Assembly: GCA_002104985.1 (NCBI GenBank)
Contig: MCGO01000276.1
Location: 1 to 43,305, forward strand
Origin: Rhizoclosmatium globosum
Lineage: Eukaryota > Chytridiomycota > Chytridiomycetes > Chytridiales > Chytriomycetaceae
DNA length: 43,305 nt
Direction: 5' to 3'
Part shown: positions 1 to 10,700 of the stretch, in pieces
Position numbering within the stretch: position 1 is the first letter of the stretch
How the letters are laid out: every line of letters starts with the position of its first letter
Notes under the pieces: generated by a model
Databases searched by the model: none
Told to the model about the DNA's origin: nothing
The model's input: only the letters and a program-made list of their open reading frames with translations
Program-made: the position numbers and the translations under genes

Positions 1-94
1 TTTGTTGGAATCAGGGTTTTAGCTGTTTCTAGTATTGTACGTTCAAGGTCAGTGATGATATTTGTCAGTTCTTTCATGACAACTTCTTTTGTTT

Positions 95-1046
95 TCAGAT
101 CACATAGTCTCTCGTTTGTGGCTGGAGGTGAACAACCCATTGCTGCTGCTTTTCACTGTGTTCTCGAATGAGTTGTGGATTGTTTTGTTGCATAGGGTAT
201 TTTGCCTGAAGAAGTTGTGCTCTTGGGAGTATGTTCAAGGCTTCTAGGGCCTCAGAGGTGAGTTTCCCATAGTTTTCCCAGAGTTCTTTTGTCATTGCCT
301 CAAGGTTAAGGATCTTTCGTTTTGGACACGCATATTCTGAGCCGGTCTGGAACAGGTCTTGCGTTATTAGGCATGCTATTACAGGTACATGGTCGGATAT
401 TTGGTATTCATACCACTCTGTTACGCTGTCACAGTGTGTGATTTTTTGTGAGTGCTGTTGATCCATATGCTGTCTATTCGACTGGCTTGTACTGTTTTGT
501 TGTTGTGTTTTGTGAATTTTGTGAACTGTTGGGTGTTCCATTTACTAATCTGAATGCATCTTCATGCCCTGTCTTTGAGAGCATGTCAAGTATGCTGTTT
601 CTTTTGGGAGGTCTTTGGTGTGTTCTCAGGGACATGGCATCTATCGAGTGTTTTGCTTCGTTGCTATCTCCCATATAGATCCCTGGTGCCATCCATTTCA
701 TCTTGTTGCATTGTGCTCATCAGCCAGGTCTTGTACTCCATTTGTATTGTTGCGAGTGTCATCAGTTGGCCAGTAGAAGTTGGTTATTCTTAATTTTCCT
801 TGTTTGAAAGCAAGAAGTGATATAAGTCGCGAGCCAACTCTCTCAATTTGGATCATGTTTGTTCCATGTGGTGCAATTAGGATGCCTACTCCACCAGAGT
901 AGTCTTCTGCACTGGTCCAATATGCTTTTCCTGTGTATAGTCCTTTTGTTGTGTTGTCCCATATATGTTGGCTTTTGACTCTTGCATTTGGTTTCTTGAA
1001 GTGCTAGTATGTCTATCTTGTAATCTTCAACCAGTTTGGCAATCAA
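95..1046 (-). pseudogene. LINE endonuclease (exonuclease-endonuclease-phosphatase fold) fragment, frameshifted
   Basis: Three minus-strand frames join into one APE-like endonuclease. The first (about 1046-930) carries IDILALQETKCKS, the beta-strand and catalytic Glu motif of the family. The next (about 960-710) has YSGGVGILIAPHG and ITNFYWPTDD. The last (701-95) has YMGDSNEAKHSID, the GD.N catalytic motif, and ISDHVPVIA, the terminal SDH motif with the catalytic His. At least two frameshifts separate the pieces. In LINEs this enzyme nicks target DNA to prime reverse transcription. The motif order and spacing fit a LINE endonuclease better than a cellular AP endonuclease, because it follows ORF1-like sequence and is decayed. 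Confidence 0.7.
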
Positions 1047-2013
1047 ACAGATTTTGCAGTGTTGAGGTGCGGGCAGTTGTATGTTGCTATTCTCAATTCT
1101 GTTTCTGTTTTGGTCTTGTTAAAAAGTTACTTCCATTCCCAAGAAGTCAAATTCGTTGGTATATTTCCTATGCTGGTATTGTTGATTGGGGGTTTGTAGT
1201 TCAGTGTCATCCTTGGCTGGTGTGATTCCTATGTTGGTATTGATACTTATGGTGTTTGTGGATCTGTGTTGTCATGTATGTTGTGTTCTTGTTCTTTTTC
1301 TGTTGCTGTGTCCCTTTCTTCTTTCTCCTTCTTTTTCAATGCTCGTATTCTCCTTTTGTCCAGGGCTGCTCTTATTGCTTGCTCGAGCCTGCAGCATGCC
1401 TATTGCTTCTTAGTGGGATTTCAATCTCGCTCTCACTGCCACTGTCATCGTCGCTGTCATTGCTCTCTATGTTTCTAGTATGCTCATTGCTACCTTGGTT
1501 TGCTTTTTAATTTGTTTCTGTTCTTCACTCATATTGTTTCCATAGTTGGTTTCTGGGTTCCACTCCTCAGCTTTCCTTTTATTGCTGGGTTGTTGTGTTT
1601 ATTGTTTGACTTCTCCCCTACCATAATCTTCTTGAGTTTGTTCTCTATGTCATCATCTTCTCTAGCTCTTTTGTTTTGGGGACATGAAGTTGTGTTGGTA
1701 AGTAATTTTTATTTTGATATGTATAAGTAGATATATTGTTGTCTCCTTCTTTTTCTTGGTCAATAAAAATAGTTGGAATTGGGGCCGGCATTACCAGGGT
1801 TCGGGGCAATTTCAGCCCAGGGTGGTGTTTTCTACAGTATTCTATATTAGATTCATATGCACCAGCTCTTCTTACCACCATCCTGTCTCATTCTTTTGTT
1901 TCGTTGGGAGTCCTTGTCTATAGTTGAGCGACTGCTGGACTTGTTCTTGATGATGGCAGCGGTAGCTGGGGCTTGTTTTGGGGTGGTCTTGTTTTCATGA
2001 TCAGCAGTGTTGA

Positions 2014-3559
2014 TTACCTCCGTGGCCTTCTTATTGAAGATTTCATCATATGTCCCTCCAGGTTAGATTCCCTCTGTGACATGTTCTTGATGGATTGAAT
2101 TGCATTTTCAAGTGTCTGATTGACCAATCCCATGGAATGTTGTTGAAGTCTTTCCATGTGACACTTTAAATGATGCCAGGCCAATTCTGACAATATCTGC
2201 TGCACACCATCTCCATTAATGGTGTCTACTAATAGTTGCCTGGCATCATCCCTGGCAAAATTCAGAGCTTGAAGACTGGCATCCCGAATAGCCTGTTTGA
2301 GCATGTTGTTCAAGGCACCTCCATTCTGTATATCAGATTGGATGTATGTGTTGATTACTTCTGCCACTGAGGGTGTAGATGGAGCAGAGGGTTGCAGGCA
2401 TTGAAGGGGTTTTAAAGGTAATCCCTCACTTGTTGCTGGCAGTCGGTTGGGCGTGAGCAGGTTTAACCAAAGTTGTTCCGTTTCCACAAAGAATGTGTGG
2501 CAGGGTCCATTTGCACTTTGTGATGGCCTCCTTGACTCCTTCTTCAAAGAGTTTTGGGTCATTTGATTTACCAAGGCGCATAACCTCGTTCTTGCACCAT
2601 TTCATGGCCTCATCACTGATGTGCTGGTCCATGGCTTGAACTGAATCCACCAGTTGGCTTTACGAGATGCTTCTACTGGCAGAAATCAGTTTGGTGGTTT
2701 CCAGTGCATCCAAGCACTCTGGAGGATCTCCCATATGTCTCCTTGTTGTTTCCAGAAAGGTGCAATAGGTTTGTTGAGGAAGCATGTTGCACAGCTTTTT
2801 GTAGCTCATCGGCATCGGTGAACGTGATGAGCAGTCCTTGTGTTTTTCAGCTACATGAGAGGGGAAGTGGAATCTGTTTCCAATTTTAGTTATATTGGGG
2901 ATGGAGGTATTGAGGCTGTACCTTGGGCGCAATACTTTTCCCTTGAGATTCCCAAGTTGGGGGATAATTTCCTGGATGGTCAGGTGGTGTAGAATGCCTT
3001 TGACCACTGCAAGTCTTGGTTGTTTGAAGGCTTCTCTGACAGAGTGTTCACCCTCAGAAATGTAAGCAGCATTCTGATTGTGGATAAAGTATGGGTCGTT
3101 GTCTTCCAGGGATCTCTTTTATGAACATTGTACAAGGATTCGGCGACCAGTCCAGGGGGTTTTCTTGTTTGGAAGGCAGAGGATTGATAAGAACACTCCA
3201 CCTTTTGTTTGAATGACTTTTCCACATTCGGCAGCAAGTTGGTTGTCCCGGAGCCTGTTGGTGTTATCCACATTGATGTATTGGAGTTGGTATTGCACTT
3301 GACCTTCAAATTGTAAAGCAAATGCGTCAACTCCACCAATCTCGAGCTGTGTAAGTATGTCCCAGTGTGCTCGGGAGGTTTTGAACACTACTCCGTCTTG
3401 GGTGGTGTGGATGTCACAAGCTGCCACTTCCTTGGTATTGAGTAGTTCCCGGAGTACCGCAGCCTTGTCGTTCTTGTAGAAGGTTACTTGGTTGCATTCT
3501 CTCTCAAGAGCCTTGAGGTTGTTGAGAGTGACAAGTGCAGTGATGTTGGTAATGCTCAT
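2014..3559 (-). pseudogene. LINE ORF1-like region, frameshifted fragments
   Basis: Minus-strand open segments at 3559-3119, 3339-2980, 3007-2660, 2650-2426 and 2574-2014 overlap end to end in changing frames, as expected of one reading frame broken by indels. The first begins with ATG and encodes a 146-residue segment of alternating hydrophobic and charged residues. The last is rich in Gln, Asn and Ser and ends in a basic stretch (RRPRR). I recognise no zinc knuckle, RRM or other named domain. Assignment to ORF1 rests on position immediately upstream of the endonuclease. Confidence 0.45.
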
Positions 3560-3949
3560 TTTAGTTTCTGAATGGTTTTGTTTTGTGTAAAAAGATGCTT
3601 CTTAGTTTTTGGGGGCTGAAGGCTAACATGAAATTGATGTTCAGGCTCTTGTTTCAACTGCTTGTGCTTGGGTTGCTTAACTGTTTGGGCATTTGGTCTT
3701 TTTGCTTTTTGGGAGTTGGGTATGGTTGCTAATTTCTTTTGGTTAGTTGGATGAGATCTTGAGCTCATTAATTTGTTTAAATGGTTGTATGGATGGTTTT
3801 TTATTTGGATTGTTGGTTTCATTGTATTGGGTGTGAATAAGAAGACTGGTTATGCTGTACCAGCACACCAGGTTGGAGGGCTCTGTGCATATTGCAAGCA
3901 GTGCCTGGGTCCATGTTTTAGACCCAGCTCCCCAGTGACTACCACAGTG

Positions 3950-4530
3950 AGTGATATCACCAACAGCTCCATAATTGTGCCAGTCTCTCCGTCGCAGGCT
4001 CCATGTCGGCATTCGCGGCTTTCGATGGCTTTGCAGTTGCTGCGAGGTTGTCGAAGGCCGGGTGTGCGGTGGTGGTGGGGACGGCAGAGGCGGGAGTCGG
4101 TCCGGTAGTGTCCTGTTTTGACAAGGGGGTCCGGTACCCCTTGCCTTCCACCCTGTTCCATAGCGCCCGTCCCGCCGGACCCTCCTGTCCCGCTCGTCCG
4201 GCCTGTCCAGCTCCTGTGGGACGTTCCCGTCCCTCGCCGTGTTTTGATTGCTCTCCTTCGCCTCCGTTGCTGCTGCGTATTGTCTTGTTGAGGGTTTGGC
4301 GGTTATTGTTGCTGCGTGTTTCCTGTTGCACCGGCCTGTCTCCCTCGCCCCTCTTGCTCCCTCGTCCCTTTAACTCCTTGGCTCCCGCACGCCCCCGCTC
4401 TAGGGCCTCAATTGCCACGGCAGGCGCGCGGAAGCCTCGCGGCGTCGTTTGCGTCTGCATGGTGTTGTTGGCGGGGTGTCGCGTTTTTCGAGAAGTTTTT
4501 CCCCTCTCCACCTATAAAGAAGACCTCAAG
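3950..4530. promoter_or_regulatory. CpG-rich segment between two head-to-head LINE-like elements
   Basis: About 500 bases rich in G+C and CpG lie in otherwise AT-rich or CpG-poor DNA. To the left, a LINE-like element reads leftwards; to the right, another reads rightwards from about 4.56 kb. A TATAAA sits at 4513-4518, shortly before the first rightward coding segment. The position fits a 5' UTR or internal promoter of one or both elements. Long open frames cross it on both strands (plus 4003-4776, minus 4511-3957), but high GC removes stops by composition, and the translations are low-complexity Ala/Gly/Arg/Pro. I do not call a gene here. Confidence 0.35.
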
Positions 4531-4815
4531 ATTTGCGGAACGTGGTTCAGACCAAAAAAGCATCCCCTCTGTGCTGAAGACTTCATGCCAACCACCAAGT
4601 GCGGCGTCGACAGCAAATTCATCAGCAACGACCGTGTTCTCCTACTCCATTGCTCTGCTCTGCAGGCCAAGGCCATGAATGGTGTCACCAGCCAAACTAC
4701 AAACAAGGGCCCTCAACAACATGGAGCAGTGGGTTTTGTTGTCAACAGAGGGTACGAGGAACACAAGGATTGTTAACACCATGAAACGGAGGATTGTGAT
4801 CTGTTCCAGGAACGA

Positions 4816-5780
4816 GTGGAAGGGCTCTGCCACTGGGCACAAGGGATACACTTCAACTACCTCAGCAAAAAAGAAGTAGAGTTGGCCTTCTTCAAAATGG
4901 CAGCGGACAAAGGAAAGACTCTAGGGACATGGATCAAAAACAGGAACAAGTATGTTGTCCTGAATATGAGGGGAATGAAGGGATGGGTGCCAGAACTGAG
5001 GGAGTACCAGAGACTCTGGGACATTGGTTCAATCCCAAGGTCCCAACCAACTAACAACTACCACAACCCCCCAACAACCAACACAGCCCCAGGCGCCATG
5101 ACCATCGCCAAATACAAACCCCGCCACCGGGCCTCAGGCAACAACACCCAACCACAAGCAAGCAAGCCACAACCAATCCAAACAGCAACATGGAGACTAT
5201 GCTCCAGACCATCCTGGCCAGATTGCAACCACTGGAGACACTGTCAACCCAAGCCACTGCACTGGCTAACCTAACTAACACCCTCAGCTCCAAGATCACC
5301 CACATGGAATCCAGGCTCCAGCACCTTGACTACCATGTGGAAACAATGGCCTCCAGTAACAAGCGCAGCTGCAACAATGGATACCAGAGCCAAGACGACA
5401 TGGAAAGCTGCCCTCACAAGAAGGCTGCCAGCCACTCCGACCAATCCAACTGTGCCAATCATGAACCTATTGTCGTCTCATCCCCCAACAAGTGTAACAA
5501 CCAAGACGAGGAAATCCTTGACGATGCCAACGACGAACTGCTTAACAAACCAAACAAGTCATCCATGGATGAGAATGCTGAGGGCCCAGTAACCAAACCA
5601 AGACCCCCCCCTGCGAAGATGTGTGATACACCAAAAACTGGAAGAAGGGAGAGTGGGAGTGAAATGGAAACAACATATTCAAATAAAAACAAAATATTTA
5701 TTGACAAACCTATTCCAAACTATAACAAGAGAGGAAATGCTAGAAAAGAACAAAGAAAACTTTGCAAAAGAGGAGGATAA
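4816..5780 (+). pseudogene. LINE ORF1-like protein fragments
   Basis: Two overlapping plus-strand frames, 4816-5274 and 5190-5780, with a frame change between them. The first has a short globular-looking segment (SKKEVELAFFKMAADKGKT, then a Trp-rich stretch), followed by Asn/Thr/Pro-rich linker. The second contains heptad-like Leu and Thr spacing (residues 1-50) that could form a coiled coil, then an acidic, Asn-rich tail. Coiled coil followed by a basic tail is common in LINE ORF1 proteins, but no diagnostic domain is visible. Further upstream pieces (about 4564-4880) are in other frames. Confidence 0.4.
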
Positions 5781-5949
5781 AAGTAAGGAGGCATCAACCA
5801 AAAAAAGAAAGAGGATCCTCAACAACAAAGAAGAGGAATGGAATATTCCGAGACTTTTTTGTCCAGACAAAATGGAGATCCCACCTAAAACAGGCCAGAC
5901 AAAAAGGAGACGACAGGTAACCCTAGTGTCACACGAGACTATTGTCCTG

Positions 5950-6026
5950 TGCCAGTGATTCGAACCGAAGCCGTTTCCCTTACACTTCCACCTCCACCGT
6001 ACTACACCACTGAGCTACCGAGTCGG
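5950..6026 (-). pseudogene. tRNA-like sequence with A and B boxes but no foldable tRNA
   Basis: On the minus strand a D-arm-like TAGCTCAGTGGTGTAG and a T-arm-like CGGTTCGAATC are spaced as in a tRNA. The acceptor strands (around 6026 and 5950) do not pair, the T stem pairs poorly, and I find no acceptable anticodon stem. It is best read as the pol III promoter part of a SINE or a tRNA pseudogene. Confidence 0.45.
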
Positions 6027-6147
6027 TTGAAGGCACTGGAGTACTGCGTAAATACAAAAGTGAGGATAGAGTACATAATAAACTGTCAACATCACCACCC
6101 ATTGTCTAAAAGGGGGGGCCTCAAGGGGGGTTTTTAGGGGGAAGGAA

Positions 6148-6173
6148 GGGGGGGGGGGGGGGGGGGGGGGGGG
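6148..6173 (+). repeat. Homopolymer run of 26 G
   Basis: An unbroken G26 preceded by shorter G runs (7, 6, 5 and 3-4 G between 6112 and 6150). The G-run series satisfies the four-tract rule for a G-quadruplex. It may also mark a low-accuracy part of the assembly. Confidence 0.9.
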
Positions 6174-6605
6174 CTTCTAATAATAGTGGTGGCCGGGAGG
6201 GGTAAAATTTTTCCTAGTCCAGACAAAAAAGATAGAATGAAAAAGAAGAAAAGACAAGGAAGAAAGGGGACGCAGATGACAACGTAGATGAAGAAGTACC
6301 TCTTAAGAAACCAACAAGGAACCAAAAAGGGAAATACACACGACAAGAAGACCAACACACCAAAGCGGAAAAGGAGGTTGAAGAAAAGAGAAGCTAGAAA
6401 TAAGAGAGAAGACAAGAAACATGAACACCACAAAAATCAACAAGGACAGTGACATTGATAATAGTACTAACAACAAAGTCTGCGGCCAAAAAAGGAACCA
6501 GACCAAGGACGACAACGAAAAAGAACAGGATATACAAAAAACACAGAAGACAGATGCAACAGGAAGCTTCTATGAACAAAGAAACTAAGAACTGCCGCAA
6601 ACCGA

Positions 6606-6827
6606 GTGGAACTATGTGTTGGCACATACAACACAGCCTCGCTCAAAATAGAAACAATTCAAAACACACTCACAACATACGGGATACACATACTAGGAAT
6701 CCAAGAAACCAAGGCTCAAGAGACTGAAGCAGTAAAACTCTGGAAAGGACAGATATGGAAAGGAGACACAAATGGTCCAGAAACAGAAAACAATCATAAT
6801 GGTACCATAAACTTTTTAGTGACATAA
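6606..6827 (+). pseudogene. LINE endonuclease N-terminus, truncated
   Basis: A 73-residue open frame starts with the first strand of the endonuclease fold (CVGTYNTASL, carrying the conserved Asn) and the catalytic Glu in GIQETK. It ends at a stop soon after. The rest of the domain (GD.N, SDH) is absent. The following DNA belongs to a different gene family. It looks like a 3'-truncated element rather than a frameshift, because no later endonuclease motif appears in any frame. Confidence 0.6.
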
Positions 6828-6837
6828 ACAAACCTGA

Positions 6838-7345
6838 TTTGGACGGAACAAGCAAGTTCAGCAAGGTGGAAACACTGCAACCAAACCCTTTTGTCTACCA
6901 GGAATCCCCCTCCGTCTCTCTTTCCATGTATCATTTATTGCAACAAAAAAAAGTTATCCTTAAAGCAGCAAACAAACCTGTGGATATGACAAACGGCTTG
7001 CGGATTTTACAGCTGATTCCTCAGCAACAGAAAAGGAAGCAATAATCTCACATCTAGTGATTCTTGCAACAACGGCTCTGGGTGTTGGAATAAACCCATA
7101 TGGAATCCGCTGAGTAGTACATTATCTTTGTCCACAATCATTCTGTGATTTATTCCAAGAATCAGGAAGGGCGGGTAGAGATGGAATTCTAAGTGATATT
7201 AACTTCTTCAAAGAAGGGCACATAAAGGTGTTTTCCTCGGATGAAATGATAACACTTCATCTTCAACAACACACTCAGCCAGCTTTCCCCACTCATCTAA
7301 TTCACGCTAATCAGATATCAAACAATTATTTATTTGGATTCCATT
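6838..7345 (+). pseudogene. RecQ-family helicase fragment (C-terminal helicase domain)
   Basis: One plus-strand frame from about 7010 reads ATTALGVGINPYGIR, an in-frame TGA at 7111-7113, then VVHYLCPQS, CDLFQESGRAGRDG. These are motifs V and VI of RecQ-like superfamily 2 helicases (ATxAxGxGI ... QExGRAGRDG, with the arginine finger). Upstream, in other frames, LQPNPFVYQES and IIYCNKKK resemble the linker and motif IV. The N-terminal Walker A and DExH half and the C-terminal zinc/winged-helix parts are missing, and the frame is broken. RecQ helicases unwind DNA during repair. Fungal telomere-linked helicases are a RecQ branch found in subtelomeres, so this relic may come from such a gene, but the fragment is too short to decide. 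Confidence 0.7.
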
Positions 7346-7767
7346 GTATTTAATCCAATTATCATTGTCTCCTTTGAATAATAGTCTGTTGTTTGAAACT
7401 GCTACCAACTATTTTGGAATAGGAGCCTCTTCTCATCAGTTATTATCTATTCTTGTTTTTGTGTTAACTATTTTATTCCATTAGTAGAGATTTTTAAGCT
7501 TTAAGCTATCTGGGAACTGTAATTATTTGGGATATGATGTTGTTACATTCTATTTGGCTTTACTTCTGAGCCTGTTTATTTGAAAGCGCCCCATGTTGCG
7601 ACTGATATAAATAAGTACAAATTAAAAATTGTGTAAAAGCTGAGGATGGTATCTTGTTCTGGGGACCTTCTAGAAAATTGCATTTTTCAAGCTGATCTTC
7701 TTTCATACACCAGCCATTAAATCAGCGGTAACAATACGCACTTTCCTTACGTCCAAACGTCCTATAG
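7346..7767. other. AT-rich spacer, no gene seen
   Basis: Between the helicase relic and the satellite. All frames contain frequent stops and I recognise no protein, RNA or repeat. The satellite begins abruptly at 7768 with no degenerate partial unit before it. Confidence 0.6.
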
Positions 7768-10700
7768 TTAGCATGCTGCAATAAGCCATATTTGTACTTT
7801 GAGGCCTTCAAAGAGCCTTGTTTCAATATCCTGTGTTGTGGCTCAAATTTGTGCCTCAAGATTCCATACCAGCAGGAGGAAGTGCTGGCCCAAACCAACA
7901 AACTTTTCATTCATTTAGCATGCTGCAATAAGCCATATTTGTACTTTGAGGCCTTCAAAGAGCCTTGTTTCAATATCCTGTGTTGTGGCTCAAATTTGTG
8001 CCTCAAGATTCCATACCAACAGGAGGAAGTGCTGGCCCAAACCAACAAACTCTTCATTCATTTAGCATGCTGCAATAAGCCATATTTGTACTTTGACGCC
8101 TTCAAAGAGCCTTGTTTCAATATCATGTGTTGTGGTTCAAATTTGTGCCTCAAGATTCCATACCAACAGGAGGAAGTGCTGGCACAAACCAACAAACTCT
8201 TCATTCATTTAGCATGCTGCAATAAGCCATATTTGTACTTTGAGGCCTTCAAAGAGCCTTGTTTCAATATCCTGTGTTGTGGCTCAAATTTGTGCCTCAA
8301 GATTCCATACCAGCAGGAGGAAGTGCTGGCCCAAACCAAAAACTTTTCATTCATTTAGCATGCTGCAATAAGCCATATTTGTACTTTGAGGCCTTCAAAG
8401 AGCCTTGTTTCAATATCCTGTGTTGTGGCTCAAATTTGTGCCTCAAGATTCCATACCAGCAGGAGGAAGTGCTGGCCCAAACCAACAAACTCTTCATTCA
8501 TTTAGCATGCTGCAATAAGCCATATTTGTACTTTGAGGCCTTCAAAGAGCCTTGTTTCAATATCCTGTGTTGTGGCTCAAATTTGTGCCTCAAGATTCCA
8601 TACCAACAGGAGGAAGTGCTGGCCCAAACCAACAAACTCTTCATTCATTTAGCATGCTGCAATAAGCCATATTTGTACTTTGACGCCTTCAAAGAGCCTT
8701 GTTTCAATACCTTGTGTTGTGGTCAAATTTGTGCCTCAAGATTCCATACCAGCAGGAGGAAGTGCTGGCCCAAACCAAAAACTTTTCATTCATTTAGCAT
8801 GCTGCAATAAGCCATATTTGTACTTTGAGGCCTTCAAAGAGCTTGTTTCAATATCCTGTGTTGTGGCTCAAATTTGTGCCTCAAGATTCCATACCAGCAG
8901 GAGGAAGTGCTGGCCCAAACCAAAAACTTTTCATTCATTTAGCATGCTGCAATAAGCCATATTTGTACTTTGAGGCCTTCAAAGAGCCTTGTTTCAATAT
9001 CCTGTGTTGTGGCTCAAATTTGTGCCTCAAGATTCCATACCAGCAGGAGGAAGTGCTGGCCCAAACCAACAAACTCTTCATTCATTTAGCATGCTGCAAT
9101 AAGCCATATTTGTACTTTGAGGCCTTCAAAGAGCCTTGTTTCAATATCCTGTGTTGTGGCTCAAATTTGTGCCTCAAGATTCCATACCAACAGGAGGAAG
9201 TGCTGGCCCAAACCAACAAACTCTTCATTCATTTAGCATGCTGCAATAAGCCATATTTGTACTTTGACGCCTTCAAAGAGCCTTGTTTCAATACCTGTGT
9301 TGTGGTACAAATTTGTGCCTCAAGATTCCATACCAGCAGGAGGAAGTGCTGGCCCAAACCAAAAACTTTTCATTCATTTAGCATGCTGCAATAAGCCATA
9401 TTTGTACTTTGAGGCCTTCAAAGAGCCTTGTTTCAATATCCTGTGTTGTGGCTCAAATTTGTGCCTCAAGATTCCATACCAGCAGGAGGAAGTGCTGGCC
9501 CAAACCAAAAACTTTTCATTCATTTAGCATGCTGCAATAAGCCATATTTGTACTTTGACGCCTTCAAAGAGCCTTGTTTCAATATCTGTGTTGTGGTTCA
9601 AATTTGTGCCTCAAGATTCCATACCAACAGGAGGAAGTGCTGGCACAAACCAACAAACTCTTCATTCATTTAGCATGCTGCAATAAGCCATATTTGTACT
9701 TTGAGGCCTTCAAAGAGCCTTGTTTCAATATCCTGTGTTGTGGCTCAAATTTGTGCCTCAAGATTCCATACCAACAGGAGGAAGTGCTGGCCCAAACCAA
9801 CAAACTCTTCATTCATTTAGCATGCTGCAATAAGCCATATTTGTACTTTGACGCCTTCAAAGAGCCTTGTTTCAATACCTGTGTTGTGGTACAAATTTGT
9901 GCCTCAAGATTCCATACCAGCAGGAGGAAGTGCTGGCCCAAACCAAAAACTTTTCATTCATTTAGCATGCTGCAATAAGCCATATTTGTACTTTGAGGCC
10001 TTCAAAGAGCCTTGTTTCAATATCCTGTGTTGTGGCTCAAATTTGTGCCTCAAGATTCCATACCAGCAGGAGGAAGTGCTGGCCCAAACCAACAAACTCT
10101 TCATTCATTTAGCATGCTGCAATAAGCCATATTTGTACTTTGACGCCTTCAAAGAGCCTTGTTTCAATATCTGTGTTGTGGTCAAATTGTGCCTCAAGAT
10201 TCCATACCAGCAGGAGGAAGTGCTGGCCCAAACCAACAAACTTTCATTCATTTAGCATGCTGCAATAAGCCATATTTGTACTTTGAGGCCTTCAAAGAGC
10301 CTTGTTTCAATATCCTGTGTTGTGGCTCAAATTTGTGCCTCAAGATTCCATACCAGCAGGAGGAAGTGCTGGCCCAAACCAACAAACTCTTCATTCATTT
10401 AGCATGCTGCAATAAGCCATATTTGTACTTTGAGGCCTTCAAAGAGCCTTGTTTCAATATCCTGTGTTGTGGCTCAAATTTGTGCCTCAAGATTCCATAC
10501 CAGCAGGAGGAAGTGCTGGCCCAAACCAAAAACTTTTCATTCATTTAGCATGCTGCAATAAGCCATATTTGTACTTTGAGGCCTTCAAAGAGCCTTGTTT
10601 CAATATCCTGTGTTGTGGCTCAAATTTGTGCCTCAAGATTCCATACCACAGGAGGAAGTGCTGGCCAAACCAACAAACTCTTCATTCATTTAGCATGCTG

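Larger units (their letters stand above)
1..3559 (-). mobile_element. Degenerate LINE-like (non-LTR) retrotransposon, minus strand, truncated by window edge
   Basis: Read on the minus strand from 3559 towards 1, broken reading frames form the order ORF1-like region (3559 to about 2014), low-complexity linker, then an endonuclease domain (about 1046 to 95). That is the 5' half of an APE-type LINE. The reverse transcriptase would lie beyond base 1 and is not seen. Frames break repeatedly, so the copy is dead. No LTR, integrase or protease is visible. The family cannot be named without the RT domain. Confidence 0.65.
5906..6218 (-). mobile_element. Candidate tRNA-derived SINE insertion with flanking 11-bp direct repeats
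   Basis: About 313 bases interrupt the plus-strand LINE-like element. Both sides carry the same word CCAGACAAAAA (5895-5905 and 6219-6229), as a target-site duplication would. Inside, on the minus strand, are an A-box-like TAGCTCAGTGG (6007-6017) and a B-box-like GGTTCGAATC (5957-5966), the internal RNA polymerase III promoter of tRNA-derived SINEs. The insert also holds a 26-base G run. The A-rich repeat could partly reflect the A-rich local composition, so the duplication needs testing against other copies. Confidence 0.4.
4564..6830 (+). mobile_element. Second degenerate LINE-like element, plus strand, 3' truncated
   Basis: Plus-strand frames from about 4564 to 5780 form an ORF1-like region. 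After an insertion (5906-6218) a Lys/Arg/Gln-rich stretch continues to about 6560. From 6606 the frame opens into the N-terminal strand of an APE-type endonuclease (CVGTYNTASLKIETIQ, then HILGIQETKAQ). The element stops at about 6830, well before the GD.N and SDH motifs, and helicase-like sequence begins. It is therefore 3' truncated or interrupted. The endonuclease start differs in sequence from the minus-strand element at 1-3559, so these look like two elements rather than an inverted duplicate. Confidence 0.6.

Noticed and set aside
3957..4776. Long open frames on both strands in the CpG-rich segment
   Set aside because: Stop codons are scarce because of high GC. The translations are low-complexity and match nothing I recognise.
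5950..6026. Functional tRNA gene
   Set aside because: A and B boxes are present, but the acceptor, T and anticodon stems do not pair.
1..6830. Single large inverted repeat (palindromic transposon) formed by the two LINE-like elements
   Set aside because: The two endonuclease starts and ORF1 regions differ in sequence, so the arms are not copies of each other.
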